Below, in pieces: positions 24,301 to 39,300 of a stretch of 64,000 bases of DNA. Within the stretch, counting starts at the first letter, position 1. Each line of letters begins with the position of its first letter. A program made the translations under genes and the position numbers. The stretch is from Kryptolebias marmoratus. Taxonomy: Eukaryota > Chordata > Actinopteri > Cyprinodontiformes > Rivulidae. The stretch is taken from positions 18,316,497 to 18,380,496 of the forward strand of contig NC_051451.1 of NCBI RefSeq assembly GCF_001649575.2, read 5' to 3'. The notes under the pieces are model-generated. The model was given only the letters and a program-made list of their open reading frames with translations. It was not told the origin of the DNA and searched no databases.

Positions 24301-27300
24301 TGTCGGAGCCTTTGTTAGACTGGATCAGCCTGAAGGAGTTTTTCTCACCTAGAAAAAAAAAAAAAAAAAAAAGCAAACCATTGAGGTTTTGAACACAAAT
24401 TTTCTGGGAACAAAGCCTGTGTGCGCAGATTAAAATTTCATTTTCAGCTGAAGTTTTAACAGAATCGTCCAGGGATTCACAATAGTAATTTTGTGTTGCT
24501 CAGTTTTTCTCAAACCATAAAAAAAATAAAAAACAACACAAAACTTTTAAATCACACTTGTTACGTGTATATTCAAGCGAAAACAACATCTTAACAAAAG
24601 CGCTGCAGCTTTTCTTTATAAAAATAAAGTGACTGCAGAGTGTTGCTATTGTCAAAGAGACGTTAAATACAAATCTTCTTGTTTAGTTTTCTTTGAAAAA
24701 AATCCTATTCGTATGTTTTTTTGCTTTTACTTAACTTGTTAGCGGTCCTAATGTATGCTAACTGCTGTACATACAGTGCCTGACTCGTGTAAATGAAATT
24801 CATCCTTTTTCAGCAGTGATTCGAGGCAGTTTTATTTTATTTACTTGTTTACCTCATTGAACTCTATCCGCGCGGCTTGTTGTGCTTTATGAGCTACGAT
24901 GTGACACGTTTGTGTTCGTTTAATACTTATTTACAATAAATTAAGTTTGCTTTGTGCCGTGTACCTCTCACGGAGAAGATCAGAGGCCCGCAGCACAAAG
25001 CAGGATTAGTACCTCCGTGAGGTGACTTCGTGTTCCTCTCAGGGGCTTTCGGAGCCGCGAAGCCGGTTCGCGTCTTGTTCGGCTGCACTGCGACGGCAGA
25101 TTTCTGCTGGGAGTCTCACCTGTTCGGGAGCGGCGAAGATTTTTTTTTCCATCAGAGATAAACACACAATCTCTGCCTCCTGCTGCTGCCTTTTTTTAAA
25201 ATTTTAATCACAAAGAGCGTTTACAAGAGTTGCATCAAATCATTAAAAGACTAAAATCTATTCACATGGCTCACAAACAGACCTACAATACATTAATTTA
25301 ATAACCTTCACAACTGGAAAATGCCAAATCGACTCTTGCTTTGATGATAAGGCGACTAGCCTTGATCAACTTATGAATTTATGCCTGGTATCCGTGTTTT
25401 GACTGTTTTCCTTTTTGTAAGATTTGTTTTGCTTTAACTCGGGTATACATATTATAGTCCTCATAAGAGTTTATGATAAAAAAAAAAAAAGACTTTAGAC
25501 TCATGGTGGAGGTGGATTATCTGATGCTGACTATCTTACACAAACATGCACATATCTGCAATTTAAAAACATGGGTTCACTTAAAAATTCGATTCATCAT
25601 TATTGTAGGAAACAGTCTCATCTCAAAAAGCTGAAATATCTCAACACAAGGAAGGTTTTATGTGTCAGCTATATATATTACAATTCTTTTGTTTGTACAT
25701 TTTTTAGGATCAGAAAACTGACTGAACCAAAATCTTACCTTTCAGTGAACATACTTAGACTAAAAGAAATGTTTTTAGCTACATATATTATGCGTCGTTT
25801 CAATTATTTGCCTTCAAGTACACCATTTTCATTCAGAAAACGAGGCGTTACGAGGTGAAAGGGGAGAGAGCAACAGGGTAGAGGTAAAAGGGGGGGGGGG
25901 AGCAAATCACAGAATACAGAATAAGCGAGAACAAAACACATAGCGAAGATTGATTTGTGCACAATCCACCCACATCTTCTCAAACAGCATTTGGAAGACG
26001 ACAGAAGTATGTTTTGTTTATTCTATTTCCTTCATTAGTCTTCCATCACTGCGTCTGAAACCAGTCAGTTACTGTGCAACACTTGAGATATTCCGTAATG
26101 ACTAATTTTCAGCTCGTGTCTCCTAGTCAAAGCCCAGTCAGTTTGGTTTCTTACAGCACAGAAAAATAAAGCTTTGAACTATTGATTATTTTTCGCTGCT
26201 TTTGGGCACGCTTTGAAATGCTTGGTGCAGAGCAACCACTGGCTGCACATTTCGAGGCTGATATGACGAGCGTTTTTTTTGTCGGGCTTTCAAAGCGCCC
26301 CGCATTATCATTCATAATTGGGTTACGGTTTTCCAAGAGCCTCTTCTGCTTTGTGCATTGTGATGTATGAAATAACAGCATCTTCTTGCTGTGGGAACTA
26401 AAGAATATTCTTGAAGCAGTATCAAAGAAAAAAGAAAATAAAATAAAGTAATAGGGCCGTATAAATTGGTGCTAATTATCTCAATAATTTCTGGGTAGAA
26501 ATAAATAAAGTGGATTGCATTGGAATACATATTAAAGTAGAACTGTGTTGTTTATGAGCGAAGTATTGTAAGTGCCAGAGATCTCCACATTAATTCAATA
26601 AGCTTGTCACTCAAAAACATGCATGCCGGGCCTAATTAAATGCAGGCAGAGACTGCATGTCATTATACCTTTTTGTCATTTGTCATAAATCTCTTTGTGC
26701 GGTTTGTCATGAATTTTAAAGCGCTTTCTCCAGAAGCAACTTGATCTGATGATTCAAATGCACTCGGTGAGTTTGACCTAAAATCGTTCGTGGTTTCCAG
26801 GACATCCTGAACAACCTGAACCCTTCGGAAGCCGAAGATCTGGACGACAACGACCTCATGCTGGACGTGGACCTCCCAGACGACGGCTCACACGGTCAGC
26901 ACACACACACACGCATGCAAACACGGCCCGCCCTGTTCTCCACGTAAGATTTGTGAGGTCATTACCAGGCCGTGACTTACGCTTATGTTTTTTGTGGAAG
27001 ACCTCCAGCAAAACTGTCTGATCATAAATGTAAATGAATACATTACCAATGTCTGAGCTTTCTATTCCCAGCGGAATCCTTCTGCCTGATATAATGGTTT
27101 TGAATAAATTGGATCTCGCGTTGCCTTGGGTGAATATTTGCCACTGCAACATCCATTAAATTAGTTTAATGGATACCCTGTTGTGTATTACGTCCTGTCA
27201 CTTTTTGAGAATTTGGCTGGTGAGGATTTATTGAATTAAAAAAACTTCGCTCCTTGACTATATGCTTTTAGTGAACTTGGAAGCAGTATCCATCCGGCCG

Positions 27301-30300
27301 TCTGAGACTGTTTACAGGAACAGATGTGCACAGATGTGCGTGGTTGACAAGTACGGTTGCAAGGCAAAGGGCATTTGTGTACGAGCAGCTGCAACATTTG
27401 TTCATTTGTTGATTACAGCAGTTCGGTATTGGCGTTAATAGTCCAGTTTTAGAAAGTCGAAGATGTACGCACGTCAATGCTCACTTCAAGTTTGTTGTAA
27501 TATTTGTCAAAGTTTTACAAGTTTTCCTCACACATTTTCACCTGCCATATATATATATTTAATCTCATTAAAACCGAGTAAAATTGCTTCTCTGTACGTG
27601 TTAAAGGTAATCGGGTCACATTATTACCACATAATAACAGTGTTGACACCATTAGGGCTCCATCAGTTTGTGTGGCATTTTGTTCTTCAGCAGGGGGAAA
27701 AAAAGGGGTTTGAGGACTGACCTCTGTTGTCACCAAATATAATGAATTCTTGGAAGTGAATTTTCCTTTGTCAGTCTTAAAGCCCGAACTCTCACGGCAC
27801 GTTTCATTGCTAATGGATTTAATGCTGCAGTTTTCTCTGAATGACTCTGACAGGCTGAGTTTGTACAAACAAGACTCCCTTCAGCACCATAAAATTCATT
27901 ACAGGAAGCATGTGTAGATGCTGTCATGTGTATATAAAAGTGTATAAAGGGGCCATCAGCTCACAGATGCACAAATACAAACACAGCAGTCACCTATTAG
28001 ATAGACTTGAACTTTATGTGATGTCATAGATTTAACTTTTAAGCCTTCCTTGATTAGGTTGCTTTAATTGTTTAGTAATTCACAACACACTAAAAAAGAT
28101 TTTATTAAGAAGAAATCAGTGATATATATTATATTGAATCTTATAACCCTGTGTTACATAGTTCATAATTCTCAGCTTTGAAGGCCTGTTTTAAAGACAT
28201 TCTTTAAAAACCCTTTAATTTTGGTTTTGAACAGTTTATGTGTTCAAACCTAAATTATTGTTTTTTTTGTTTTTGTTTGCTTCTTAAAATATCATTTCAT
28301 ATACCAGAATAGTTTATTTAGGAACTTCATATGTTATTTGTGTCCTTTTATTGTCACCTGAAATGGAAATTGACAGTAGTTTGACAGTCTTCTTTCTTTC
28401 TGCAAGTGCAGAACTTGTTTAATCTTCTGCCTTCTTCTCTCCGTTCCTTTTTATCCTCTTTTAAAACCCATCAGCTTTTATATAACTCATGTATTTCCAG
28501 TAGAATAAATATATTTTGTTATTAACCTGATCATCTAGGTTCCAACTGAAGCATGTTTTGACTCCTTTAATTAGCCTTTGATCTGAACAGAACCCAGATA
28601 TCATTGGTTTGAAAGTTTTAAAAGTGTAAACTAAACAAGTTAGTGATACAAGTGTCCTTAATTGTGTTTAAAATTTGTATTTTATTCTTATTTTGGAAGT
28701 ACAGCTTTAACAGAAACTCTAGCTCAAGCTAAATTAAACCTGGATCTAATAATAAATTTACAAATTAGAATACAATGCCTGTAAAGATTGATTCTGTTCC
28801 TCAGAAAAGGGGATGGTAATCAGGAGGAGAATGCTCACTCCAGAGGAATGTGAATTGGTGCGTCGTTCCTTCCTACTCCTTTTCGGGTAGCGGCCATATT
28901 TATAGCTCTGTGTGTCATGAGTAGAGCTCATGTCGTGAGTGGGAAACTGAAGAGTCCAGTTAGAGTCCTGCCCACGGGGCAGGACTTGAGACGTGGCCTG
29001 AGAAAGGGTGTTTTCTCCTAAAGACTTCAGCTTAGCCACAAAACAGAAAAAGTGAAAAGAAAGAGGAGGATAAAAAAGAAAAGGGACTCATGTTGTGTTT
29101 TTATCCAGCTGTCAGCTCCCATGAACGGAGAGAGGCCACAGATTCTCTCTCTCTCTCTCTCTGTAACTTCCTGGGCTTGGACACAAACCAGTCACCTCAC
29201 TGTGTTTCTCCCCAGCACAACCACAGTCCTCTCTCCCCCAGCTCCGGTTCCCTGGGAGTTCCCAGAAAAACAAGACTGTCAACACAGACAGGGCCGGGGC
29301 AAAGCTGCGAGCCGAGCTGACTTTTTCCCCTGGCCCTTTAACAGATCATCAGCTGACAAGACAAGGAGTCCTTTTCCTCCACTTTCCGTTTGGGTTTATC
29401 TGCATTTATGGACTTTTCTAGTTGGAATATATTCAGTTTGTACTTTTTAGAAGAGTTTTTTTTCTAAGCTAAAAAAAAAAACAAGTCATTGAGGGCACTT
29501 AGGTTTTCAGGAATGCACCAGCCTTGTATGCAAAACAAGCTGTCTGTTCGTAAACAGACTGTCTGCTCCTCTGCTATGTGGTGACTCTTTGGGTAAAGTA
29601 TTTTCACCGGCACTGCTGAAATCATTGGGTTTGTCTTTTCCCAGTCCTTATCTGCTTTTCTCACTTTCTTTCAGTATAAATATCTGAGCGTGTTGCATTT
29701 AGAAAGTCAAGGGTTCTTTTATTTCCTCTTTCAGACTGTGCTCTGTTAGTCGTCGGGTTTTGTTTCAGTCATGGTTCATTTCACAGCTGTGTGCCGTTGA
29801 GTGTTGCTAAATACTGTGTCCCTTTACAGTATCGTGTAAAAATGAAATGATCCATCTCTGTTTGTGAGCTTTGGTTCCATTGGATAGTGGCAAACTTTGA
29901 AAGAAACAAAATTTATGTTTGATTGAAAAATCGACTAAGAAAAATGTCTTTTTTGCTTGGAACTTTTCATGTTCAGCCACAAAAAACGCTATAAAACTTT
30001 ATCAAATTTCAGTTTATGTTTTTTTTTTTTCTCTCATTTATAGCTTCTGACTTTCTGCACACTCTTTATGCCGTCTCACTGTTGCTTTAAACTCTCTTAA
30101 TATAGACTTTGAAAGGATGTCCCACATTGAGCGACCGGAACGAGCCAACCGGCAGGGGCAGCATCGTAAACAACACCGCTGGGGCGGTCCAGATCACGTT
30201 CACAGTGACAGCAGGTTGGTCAGGCTCAGGCGTTAAAAACAGTTTGCTCAAATGTAACTAAACTGTAAAATGGGGAAAAACAAGCAAAGAAAAAAAAAAC

Positions 30301-33300
30301 CCTCTTTCGCTACATGACAGTTTGGGATTTTTCTCTCAGGGCCTACGTCTTCCAGAATCACGATGGCCACAAGGGTTCAAGAGCCTCGTCGCGGTTCGTC
30401 CAATCAGACGGCAGACAGCGAGGCTACGCGCCGATGCCGACGCCGATGCCGATGCCGACGCTGGATGAACTCACGCTCGAACACATGACTCAGGACTGCA
30501 GCTTGCTCAAGAATCAGCTGCTCAGGCTCAAAACGTTACTAGAGGTTGGACCCAAATCCATACAAATCTGTATTTTTGCAACACTACAGATGCGTTTTAC
30601 ATTCGGAATGCTTAAAAACCACTGTTTTCCTCGTCTCGACACGATCCATAAAAGTAAATTATCTTAAACGGCTCGACTCGACTGCTGTAGCATAGATATT
30701 GATCTATGTGTTTGCCTTTTTAACAACGTCTTTTCCAGACTTCATTCTTAATTGTATATGTTTTCTTTTGAAAAACAAAACAAACCAGCGAACTGAAAAC
30801 AGCGCTGAGCTCAAAGCGTCAAACGTAAAACTTCTTTTCCTCTGACACGATCTGTCTGGATAAATTAATGCAACTTTAATGAGCATCAGATGAGTGACAA
30901 AACGACAAAAAAATTAAATGCTTTTTTTTTGTGACTCCTACCATCATGAAACATAAAAATTCAAGCAACATTTTGGGGCTTTGAACAAACGTGACTGGCA
31001 TTTGGTGGGATATTTGCTTTTTTTTCCTTCTTCTTTTTTTGGCTTTCATCTAACTGTGACAAAAAAGCACAGACTGTAATTTTAGTGTAATCACAAAAAA
31101 AGATCAAATCTGCGAGGAAAATCTACTTTTAAATAGCGTTGCTCTTATTTAATATATTGAATTCTCAATCACATACTTTGCCTCCGGTGCGTGGTCCTGG
31201 TGGCTGGCCGTTCAGGGTCACTGGAGTGTGCGCGCAAAAGAGGAAAGAAAATTTCACTGTGGTGAAATATTGCTTTTTGAGGCATGCCGAAGGCAATTGA
31301 TTCAGCTCACTTTGTACTCTGCATCTGTTTGTGTGCCCCCTTCTGAGTGTGTGTGTGTGTTTGTGTTTCAAGCTTGAGGAAACAGACTCTCCAACAGATG
31401 TTTCCGAGCAGTCTGAAGATAGTACCACTGTGTCACAGGTAAGAAGCTTTCCTGTGGATTTGGATGGACATGGTGTATACATCTAAACAGTATATATTGT
31501 GTCTACCCTCCTGAGGTTGTCTCCTATTAGTTCAACATACTGCATGTGTGTGTGTGTTCAGATAGAGGCGCTGATTAAGGAAGTGGAGGGGCTCAGAGAG
31601 GAGCTGAAGAGTCGAGACAAGACTATTGCTCAGCTCACACTGCAGTGTCAACAGCTACAACAACAACAACATCCACAGGAACAACTGGTGAGTTTGTATG
31701 AACAGGACTGATACAAGTGAAAAATCTGAAAAAAGTGGACTTTACACTGCACTATACAATGTTTCTGTTAGACCTCAGTTTGTCCCCCCCTGGCTTTTAT
31801 TTTGAATGGAGAGGTTGTTTGGTCTTTTTCATGGAAGACTTCCCATTTATAAGCAAGACATTCTCCAGTCACATCCAAAGTCTGCATTGGGATCATCTGG
31901 GTTTCTGTCCTGCATCCTGACCATGGATGTAAGGCAGAACATGAATGGGTGTTCAATTAAATGTTAATTCTGCAACTCTGTCTGCAAACGTTTTGTATTT
32001 TTCAGCTGAAATCAGTGTTTTGGCATAAAATATGTCTGTTTTCCTTTTTGAAGTGCAACAAACGATTCCCTCATCCCTTCAACAGTCGACTTGAATAAGA
32101 GGGGGGAAAAAGACATTTCAGAAAGAAGAGAAATTCCTCCTCTAAGGAAGACAAACGCTTGGTTTCATGCGCAGAATAGAAAGAACGGCAGTGATATATA
32201 TCGGAGGGAGATTGACACTTTTCTTTTCAGTCATGAAATATTAAACAAGCAGCACCAGCGTGGGAAATATAGGGTTGTCTTTATGATAACATGCACTTAT
32301 TTCCCACATTTCAGAAACATTCTAGCTGAATGATACTCAAAACTGTCATTAAAATGAAATGGGGAAAAAAATGTAAATTACCAAGGTCCATACATTGTGA
32401 ATGTCAGTGGAACATGTAAGAATATCAATACCTGCTATCATGTAGCTCTCGGGCGCTGAAAGCGTTTAGTTTCCCTTTCAACAGTTCACATCCTTGATAA
32501 CAGTTCCTTTTTTTGTAGATCTGTCTGTTGAGAATGTCTGGACACAGACAGTGCTTTCAATTTTTTTTTGTTGTTTACACCAATTCCACCTTCATTATGT
32601 TACAAAACGAAGGCGGAAAGACAAAAATGATGCAATTATATCATGCAGAGTGACAGGCCCACTGTTTAGCCTCCTAATAGTAGGGAAACACAAACTGCAA
32701 CGCTGTTCTAGTGTGAGAATTCATCTGATGGGTATTTTCCTTGACTCCTAAGTGCACCGCCACTCCTGCCTGCAAACAACGTCTACTTTGTTTGGTTTTG
32801 ATCAGCTCCATCTCCTCTGTAACATTCATTAGTGTTTCCTTGTTAGCCAAAAAGAAAAAAAAAAAATCACGTCTCGCTGACATTATTCAAATCTCTACCA
32901 TACTGAGAAATACCAAAATGTCAAAGCGAGGCCTGTACACCAGCTTATCTACAACATACTATCCGTCCAATTAGAATTAACATCCACTCGGAGCAGGTCC
33001 TTGAGACAGCGCAATATTGCTGCACCCTTAACACCCAACAAGCAGAGAATAAGAGCAAAAAATACAAGGCATGTTTCAGATCTGCGGCTGGCTTTAATGA
33101 GCGTAGAGGTTGTAAGAGCCAACGTGTAGGGGGAAATGGAAAGAAAATAAAATTCACTCCGCTGACTTTGTGCTGAAGCTTCTTGTGGGAATTCAGACTG
33201 AGACGATTTTCGAAAGTTGTTTTGCTTCCTCTCCTGCTCTGATGTTTTTGCAGTGGAGGACTAACAACAAAAAAACCCCAAAAAAACAAAACAGGACTAA

Positions 33301-36300
33301 GCAAACACACGAGCCTTAGAAGTTAATTTAATGTACTGACCAAACCTGCATTCTTGGTTGTGTGGAAAGAGCAATTACAGCAAAATAGGTCTGTGGAAAC
33401 TGATGGTTTATGTTGTACCTCGAATTAGACAGTCAGAGTCTTTTGGGGCTTTGTGTTTGTCCCTGAAATTGGTTTAGAGACAGTATTAAAGTCAGGTTAC
33501 TGTTCAGAGAGTGAAGTCGGTAAAAGCTGACTGAATGGAAAATAATGGAGTTAAAAAAAAACAAAGGATGTCTTAACAACATTGTGTGGTTTTAGAGAGC
33601 TAATAGTCGGGAATGGTTAAGAAATAAGACTGAGAGAGACCACTGTTGAGTCATTGTCTTCAGATTATTAAGTAATAATGTTTCTGAGAATATAGGTTTA
33701 CTTTTTTTCTTCAAATCTGACTCTCATATCCTTCAATTTTAAATGAAACTTAAGTAATTTCCTGGCTCTTGGCTTTCATTAACATCAAAGTCCTAATCTG
33801 CTCAGAGCTGCAGATAGCATCTCATCATTCCACAAGTAAAATTTCACAACCTGTCTTGTTTCAAAGACTTTACCAAGAAATTTTAATCGTAATATCTTTT
33901 TTTTTCTTTTTTTTACAGCCATGTTCTTCTTGGTCTTAACTAATAATACAAAGACAACCATAATTACATATACTCCTTCCGTCCATTTTTATTAATCTAT
34001 CCTTTAAGGAAAGGTATTATTTATATATTATTTAAAAAAAAAAAAGATTGTCACCGTTCCTGTCACAGCTTCTACCATGTTCAGTAGCAGCATAATGTTG
34101 GCACATCAAAGCTATGGATGCAACTCCTTCAGTTCAACCAAGAAAAAAAATAAATAACAGAAGACATGATTATTGGTTTCAAAGGCTCAGAGAGAACCAG
34201 ACTCTAAAATTAGATTTACTGACTGACCCTAAGCCAAGAGACAACACATACTGTATGTGGGTAATTTTTGATTTCGATTCCGATTTTAAAGCTCATGGTT
34301 GATTTCTGGCCAAACAAAAAGCTCGAGAAGCTTTAATTTAGGCACACAGTCCAAATGACATTGGTTCGATAAGCTTGTGGAATGCTCATTTCCATCTTAA
34401 TGTTTTACTGATGATGGACAGCTGTGTGAATTTCCACCCGTAAATATGAAAAGACCAAAGCTCCTTAAAGTTCTATTTTCCTTTTTATCTATCCGTTCCT
34501 CCTTTCTTCTCCCCCCTAGCCTTACCAAGGTCGACAGGTCAGGTGCCAGTGCCACCACCAGGGGGCTCCCTCTTCGCTACGACAGGGCGACAGGCCATTG
34601 GACAGACGAGTGCAGCACCACGATAAGGCTACCCAGACATACTGGAGACCACCAAGCCATGCTGTAAGTCTTAAACATTATTCACCTCAGTTCTGTCTTA
34701 TTTTTATGATTTCGAAAAATAAGATACTTTACATAAAGGGAAATCTTATCATTTCATTAGAGCAGGCGGTTGGGGGGGAGGCCGCTGCGTTAATCCATGG
34801 CTTAATTAAGAGGCTTTTTATGTAGAAAAGCTTACATGGTGCAGCCATCGCACCTCAGTATTTACATTGAAAGAGACTTCAAGTATATAACATGTTGATC
34901 AAATCAGTGCCTCTTCATTCATTCATTCATCCACATTTTAAAAGATCCCAGAGGGTTAAATCACTGTACTACGTTCTCCACATCGAATGCAGTTTATTAG
35001 GCTGCCAGCGTGTGCTCATCACCCTGTCTTCTGCCATAAAAACACCCAGCTATCATTTAACTGCGGCTGCAGTGTTAATGCCGAGGTGATGGAGAAAGAA
35101 AGAGTGAGATATTTGGAAAGAAGCAGAAGACCCATAGACATAAACGCATATAGGGGGGAAAAAAAATGATATTTACATGCTGTGGGTTTTGCAGTGCTGC
35201 AGCAGGATGCAGTGTTGTAACCAGTTATTGATTCCATAGTAGAAATGCCACAGGCAGCATGCTTAGAGAACAATCACCTAATAGACCTGCTCTCTGCTGA
35301 AAGTATCACAAACACAAAGCACGCCGATATAAGTGTTATTACATGATTCTAAAAAGGAGATAAATTATTTAACAAAGATCTATTTGCTTCACCGTTTCTA
35401 TAATTGCTGTATAAATATCATAATAAATAATCTAAACCTTCAGTGTTCAAACATATAATTTTATTTAATAAACTTAGGCAACCGGTAAAAATAAACGGAC
35501 AAAACGAGCAGGATGACTGTCTACGCTAGATAGCAATCTTATTTGCCATAAGACCGTATGGTTTAAAAGTTGCCATAGCAACCAACAAAGCAGCGCCGTG
35601 CGTGACGGGAATCATTTCTGCAGAGGGAACATCCCCCTCTGACCTGTTGTACCTGGTGCATAATAACACACTGAAACACAAAAAACATTCAACGTTTTTT
35701 TTTTCTGTTGCTCATAAAAAAAAAAGTTTGCTGTAAGGATTTTGACAAGTAAAAAAAGAGAATACTGTATGAACAAGCAGACAGAAGCCGCTGTTGCTCT
35801 CTCAGACACTTCTGTTTGAGGTTGTATCACTGATCTCAGTGTTACACGTGCACCCCGAGTCCTAAAATTTATCCTACGTGCACTTTTTTTTTTCCCCTCT
35901 CTATGTCACCGCGGCACGACGTGCGGAGCACGCTGCGTGATTTAGCATTTCGGCCGCTAAAAGTCCATCTGCATGCAGTTTGGGTCTGCAGTTCATTATG
36001 CAGTCTTTTGTGCTAACGATATTGTGCACACTGATATTGTGACAATGATACGTTTTAATTTTCAATTTATTTTGCAACCATAATAATATATATATATTCT
36101 ACTTTGAATTGCCTTGTGCGTTTGAGTTTCTGCTACTTTTCTTTAAAAAGCTGTTTCCCAGTATTGTTGAATGCTGTGTGGAAAAGATAAGCCGAGATTA
36201 ATTTTGCTGTCAAAGGCCAATAGCTATTATCTTTTTTCTAGCTTTACAGTTTCTATGTTTGCCTTATCAGTGGCTGAGATGTTAAAATGTTCCCTGGGAG

Positions 36301-39300
36301 GTCTGGAGTCCCCTGCTGGATGCTTCTAACGTTTTAGACTTTTGCGTCTTAAAATTCTGACTGTGTTTTGAACTAACATTAGGCGTGTAACAAGATAATA
36401 GGCTCACAGCCCCATAACATACCCCGCGAGGGCTTTTACCTTTCTGTACAGTTCACGCAGCATCTTTAAACAGTCAGTAGACACCAACCACCTACAGCAT
36501 TATGACTATTTTCCTAATATTGAGGCAGTTATTGCAACCACAAAAAGCTCCTGAGGGCATTTTAGCGTTTCATTTGTCACATAAGGAGAGTTGGTCACAT
36601 TTCTTGTCGTTAGTTATAATATTATAACTGATTTGTACACAAATATTCTCCTTATAGAAGCCCTTAATTTCTATGACTTTTTTCCTTAGCTGCCGAAAGG
36701 TTGTGGTCTCCCTCCCTGAGGGCTTCTGTAACCTATCTCTTCCTGTATCTCCTAACTTTTCAGAGACTGTTGGAAGGATTTGGCAGCAGATCCTAACCAA
36801 CTGCTTCAGGCATCAGCTACTGCAGCTTCCAGTTGTAATCTGTTTACAATCCATTTTAGAGTCTAATGCAAAAAAAAAAAAAAAAAAGAACAGAAAAAAG
36901 ATCTAACAATATAAAATGAGTCGTACGTCTGCAGACAAAATGCACATAATATTGGTCATGCTTGTCACCATGTGTCACATTAGAAACTACTTAAATGTCA
37001 CTTGGAGAGAAATAATCTGTGCGAACAGTTCCCTAGAGGAATCACAAAAGCAGAAATGTTTTCTCTGCCTTCTTTCTTTTTGCAGCAAATAAAACCTGAG
37101 TGGTATCATTTTTTTTCTTTCTTTTTCTGCCATTTCAGACATACTACAATAGGAAACCATACAGCTTTGTGTTTGTCTGTTTGAGATTTTGCCACGCGTG
37201 TGAGCGTGAGAGCGGGCTGTGGCACGTATATCTCTTGTGCTCGAGTGTTCGGAGCACAATCAGTCAGTGTGACTGAACAATGAGTTCAGCCGACTGAGGA
37301 CTGGAGAGCCGACCCTGCTTCTAACCCAAATAAACAAACATGCAGATGAGCAGCCGCAGTGAAAACAAAGGCAACACAATAAGCAGTGTTACATCAGTGG
37401 CAGACAGAGAGGATAATTACAGCTCCCCTCCTACTCCCTCTTTGCCTCTTAAACATCCTCTTCTTCATCTCCTCTTTTCCTCTCACAGCTCTCTTCATGT
37501 CTTTTTTCTTTTTTCATTTTTTTTTATAGCTGCTGCTCTTTCTGTCTACGTCGCTTGCTTCAGTGATTTTTCTCTTTCCCTGCTTATTTCCCTGCCTTTC
37601 TGTCTCAGATTGCCACACTCACTGAATTCTTAACTTTATTGTAATTAAATCAATTTGCTGTCACCGGTAGTGGGAGGGCTGTGGAGAATGATCAGTGTTA
37701 AGCTGCGGGTTGAAAGTTTCTCCCTCAGATTCCAGTTATCTCTACACCCACGTTTTCTCCACGCGCTCCCTCGCATCACAAGCAAACCGTTGCAGGCGCG
37801 CGCTTGTTTATTCGCACGTAGTCTTGGACAGGTGAGGATTTAATTGGCAAAGTCGGCGAGGTGAATCACTGTGACCAGACCTGAGTATTAGCTGTAGCTC
37901 GCTACATAAAGCTTTGTGGGGTGGATTAGAGAATCCAGGAACGGAGAGTGAGACTGAGTTAGTGGTACTGCGATGTCAATAAAATACTCTTGTTACTGGG
38001 AAGGGAAAAAAAAGGTTGTAGGAGCACATGGAACAACTTCTACTTGGCTTTTTAATTTCAGGGGTCACCATTTGCTTTAAGGACAACAAAAGGAGACCAG
38101 CAGTTCCAAAGAGTAAGGAGTCTTAACATATTAAGCATGTTAAAGCATGGCTGACTGTTGAATGCTAAAAAAGCTGAAATAATAATAACAACTTATTTAA
38201 TAAAGTAGTCTCCTCCTCTGTTCTGCCCTGCAAAGTTAAGCCTTCGTGCACAGATGGATGGTCGTTTTTTTCTAATAAACAAAATAATGGGTTTACACAA
38301 GTACATGTTTTCTACTTTTCATTTTAGATTCTTAGATAAAATGAACTTTTAAGTTCTGATGGCCGAGTTTTATTGTACGTTTGTAAGTTTGTACCGAGGT
38401 AATGATAACATAACAACAAATTATTCTGTTCTAGCTTGAGTACTTTTTTTTTACTCACCACCAAAGGTGAAAGGTGATCATGTTTACGTCCATGTGTGTG
38501 TGTATGCACATTTAAAATTGTAACCACAGCTAATCTGCCTTAGCAAACTCAAAAATAGCTCTAACTTTACACCGGTGGTCTCCAACCCTGGTCCTCGAGG
38601 GCCACTATCCTGCATGTTTTCCTTGTTTCCCTGCTCCAGCACACCTGATTCAGTGGTTAAATCACCTTTTCATGTTCTGCAGAAGCCTGTTAATCACCCA
38701 TCGATTCAAATCAGATGTGTTGGAGCAGAGAAACAAGTAAAACATGCAGGACAGTGTCCCTCGAGGACCAGGGTTGGAGACCACAGCTTTACGCCGTTTT
38801 TAGCCAGCTTAAACAGCTATAAACCAAACCTTCTCATCTTAAAATGATATTAGTTTCAAACTATGAGGGATATGTATTCTTTCAAGGAACAGTAGGCCTT
38901 AAATGCCCAAATTGATATAATTGTTAATTGATGTTGTAAATATAACTGTTGATCAAAACAATCTTATGACATTAGGAATGTTTGATGCTTTTAAGCAAAT
39001 TTTTTTTTTTTACTTTTACATGTAGAACAATTTAAAGTTTCTCACCTTTTAAGGATTGTTAACTATATGTATTAAGTTGAACTCAAGTTATCTTATCATC
39101 AATGAAAAAATATGTGAAGTTTTTAATTGAAACCATGTATTTTCTGAGTGTTTTACAATCTGTTTTCTGTTGTTTTTTTTGTTTTTTTTTTGCAATTTAT
39201 ACAATTACTGTACATTTTCTGTGCACCGCTGTACTTCACAGCCCTTCTGCTGAGAGCCGGACACTCTCGCAACAACTTTTAAACCTAATCAAACTACCGA

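Larger units (their letters stand above)
15630..26800 (+). other. ccser2: ccser2 intron 3 (about 11.2 kb) carrying two transposon relics
   Basis: Donor GTAAGT at 15630, acceptor GTGGTTTCCAG at 26800. It holds the L2-like LINE (about 19200-22104, with an N gap) and the Harbinger-derived element (23008-23574). GC-richer patches at 18010-18190 and 24950-25150 have open frames but no convincing exon. AT-rich sequence around 26550-26730 with TAATTA-type motifs looks like a non-coding conserved element, but this cannot be shown here. Confidence 0.6.

Noticed and set aside
24980..25165. Possible minus-strand exon with a GAACAG|GTGAGA donor
   Set aside because: The patch is GC-richer and the donor is good, but no acceptor, promoter or partner exon was found.
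29052..29450. 132-codon plus-strand open frame in intron 4
   Set aside because: Contains a translated (TC)n repeat and no plausible acceptor or start context.
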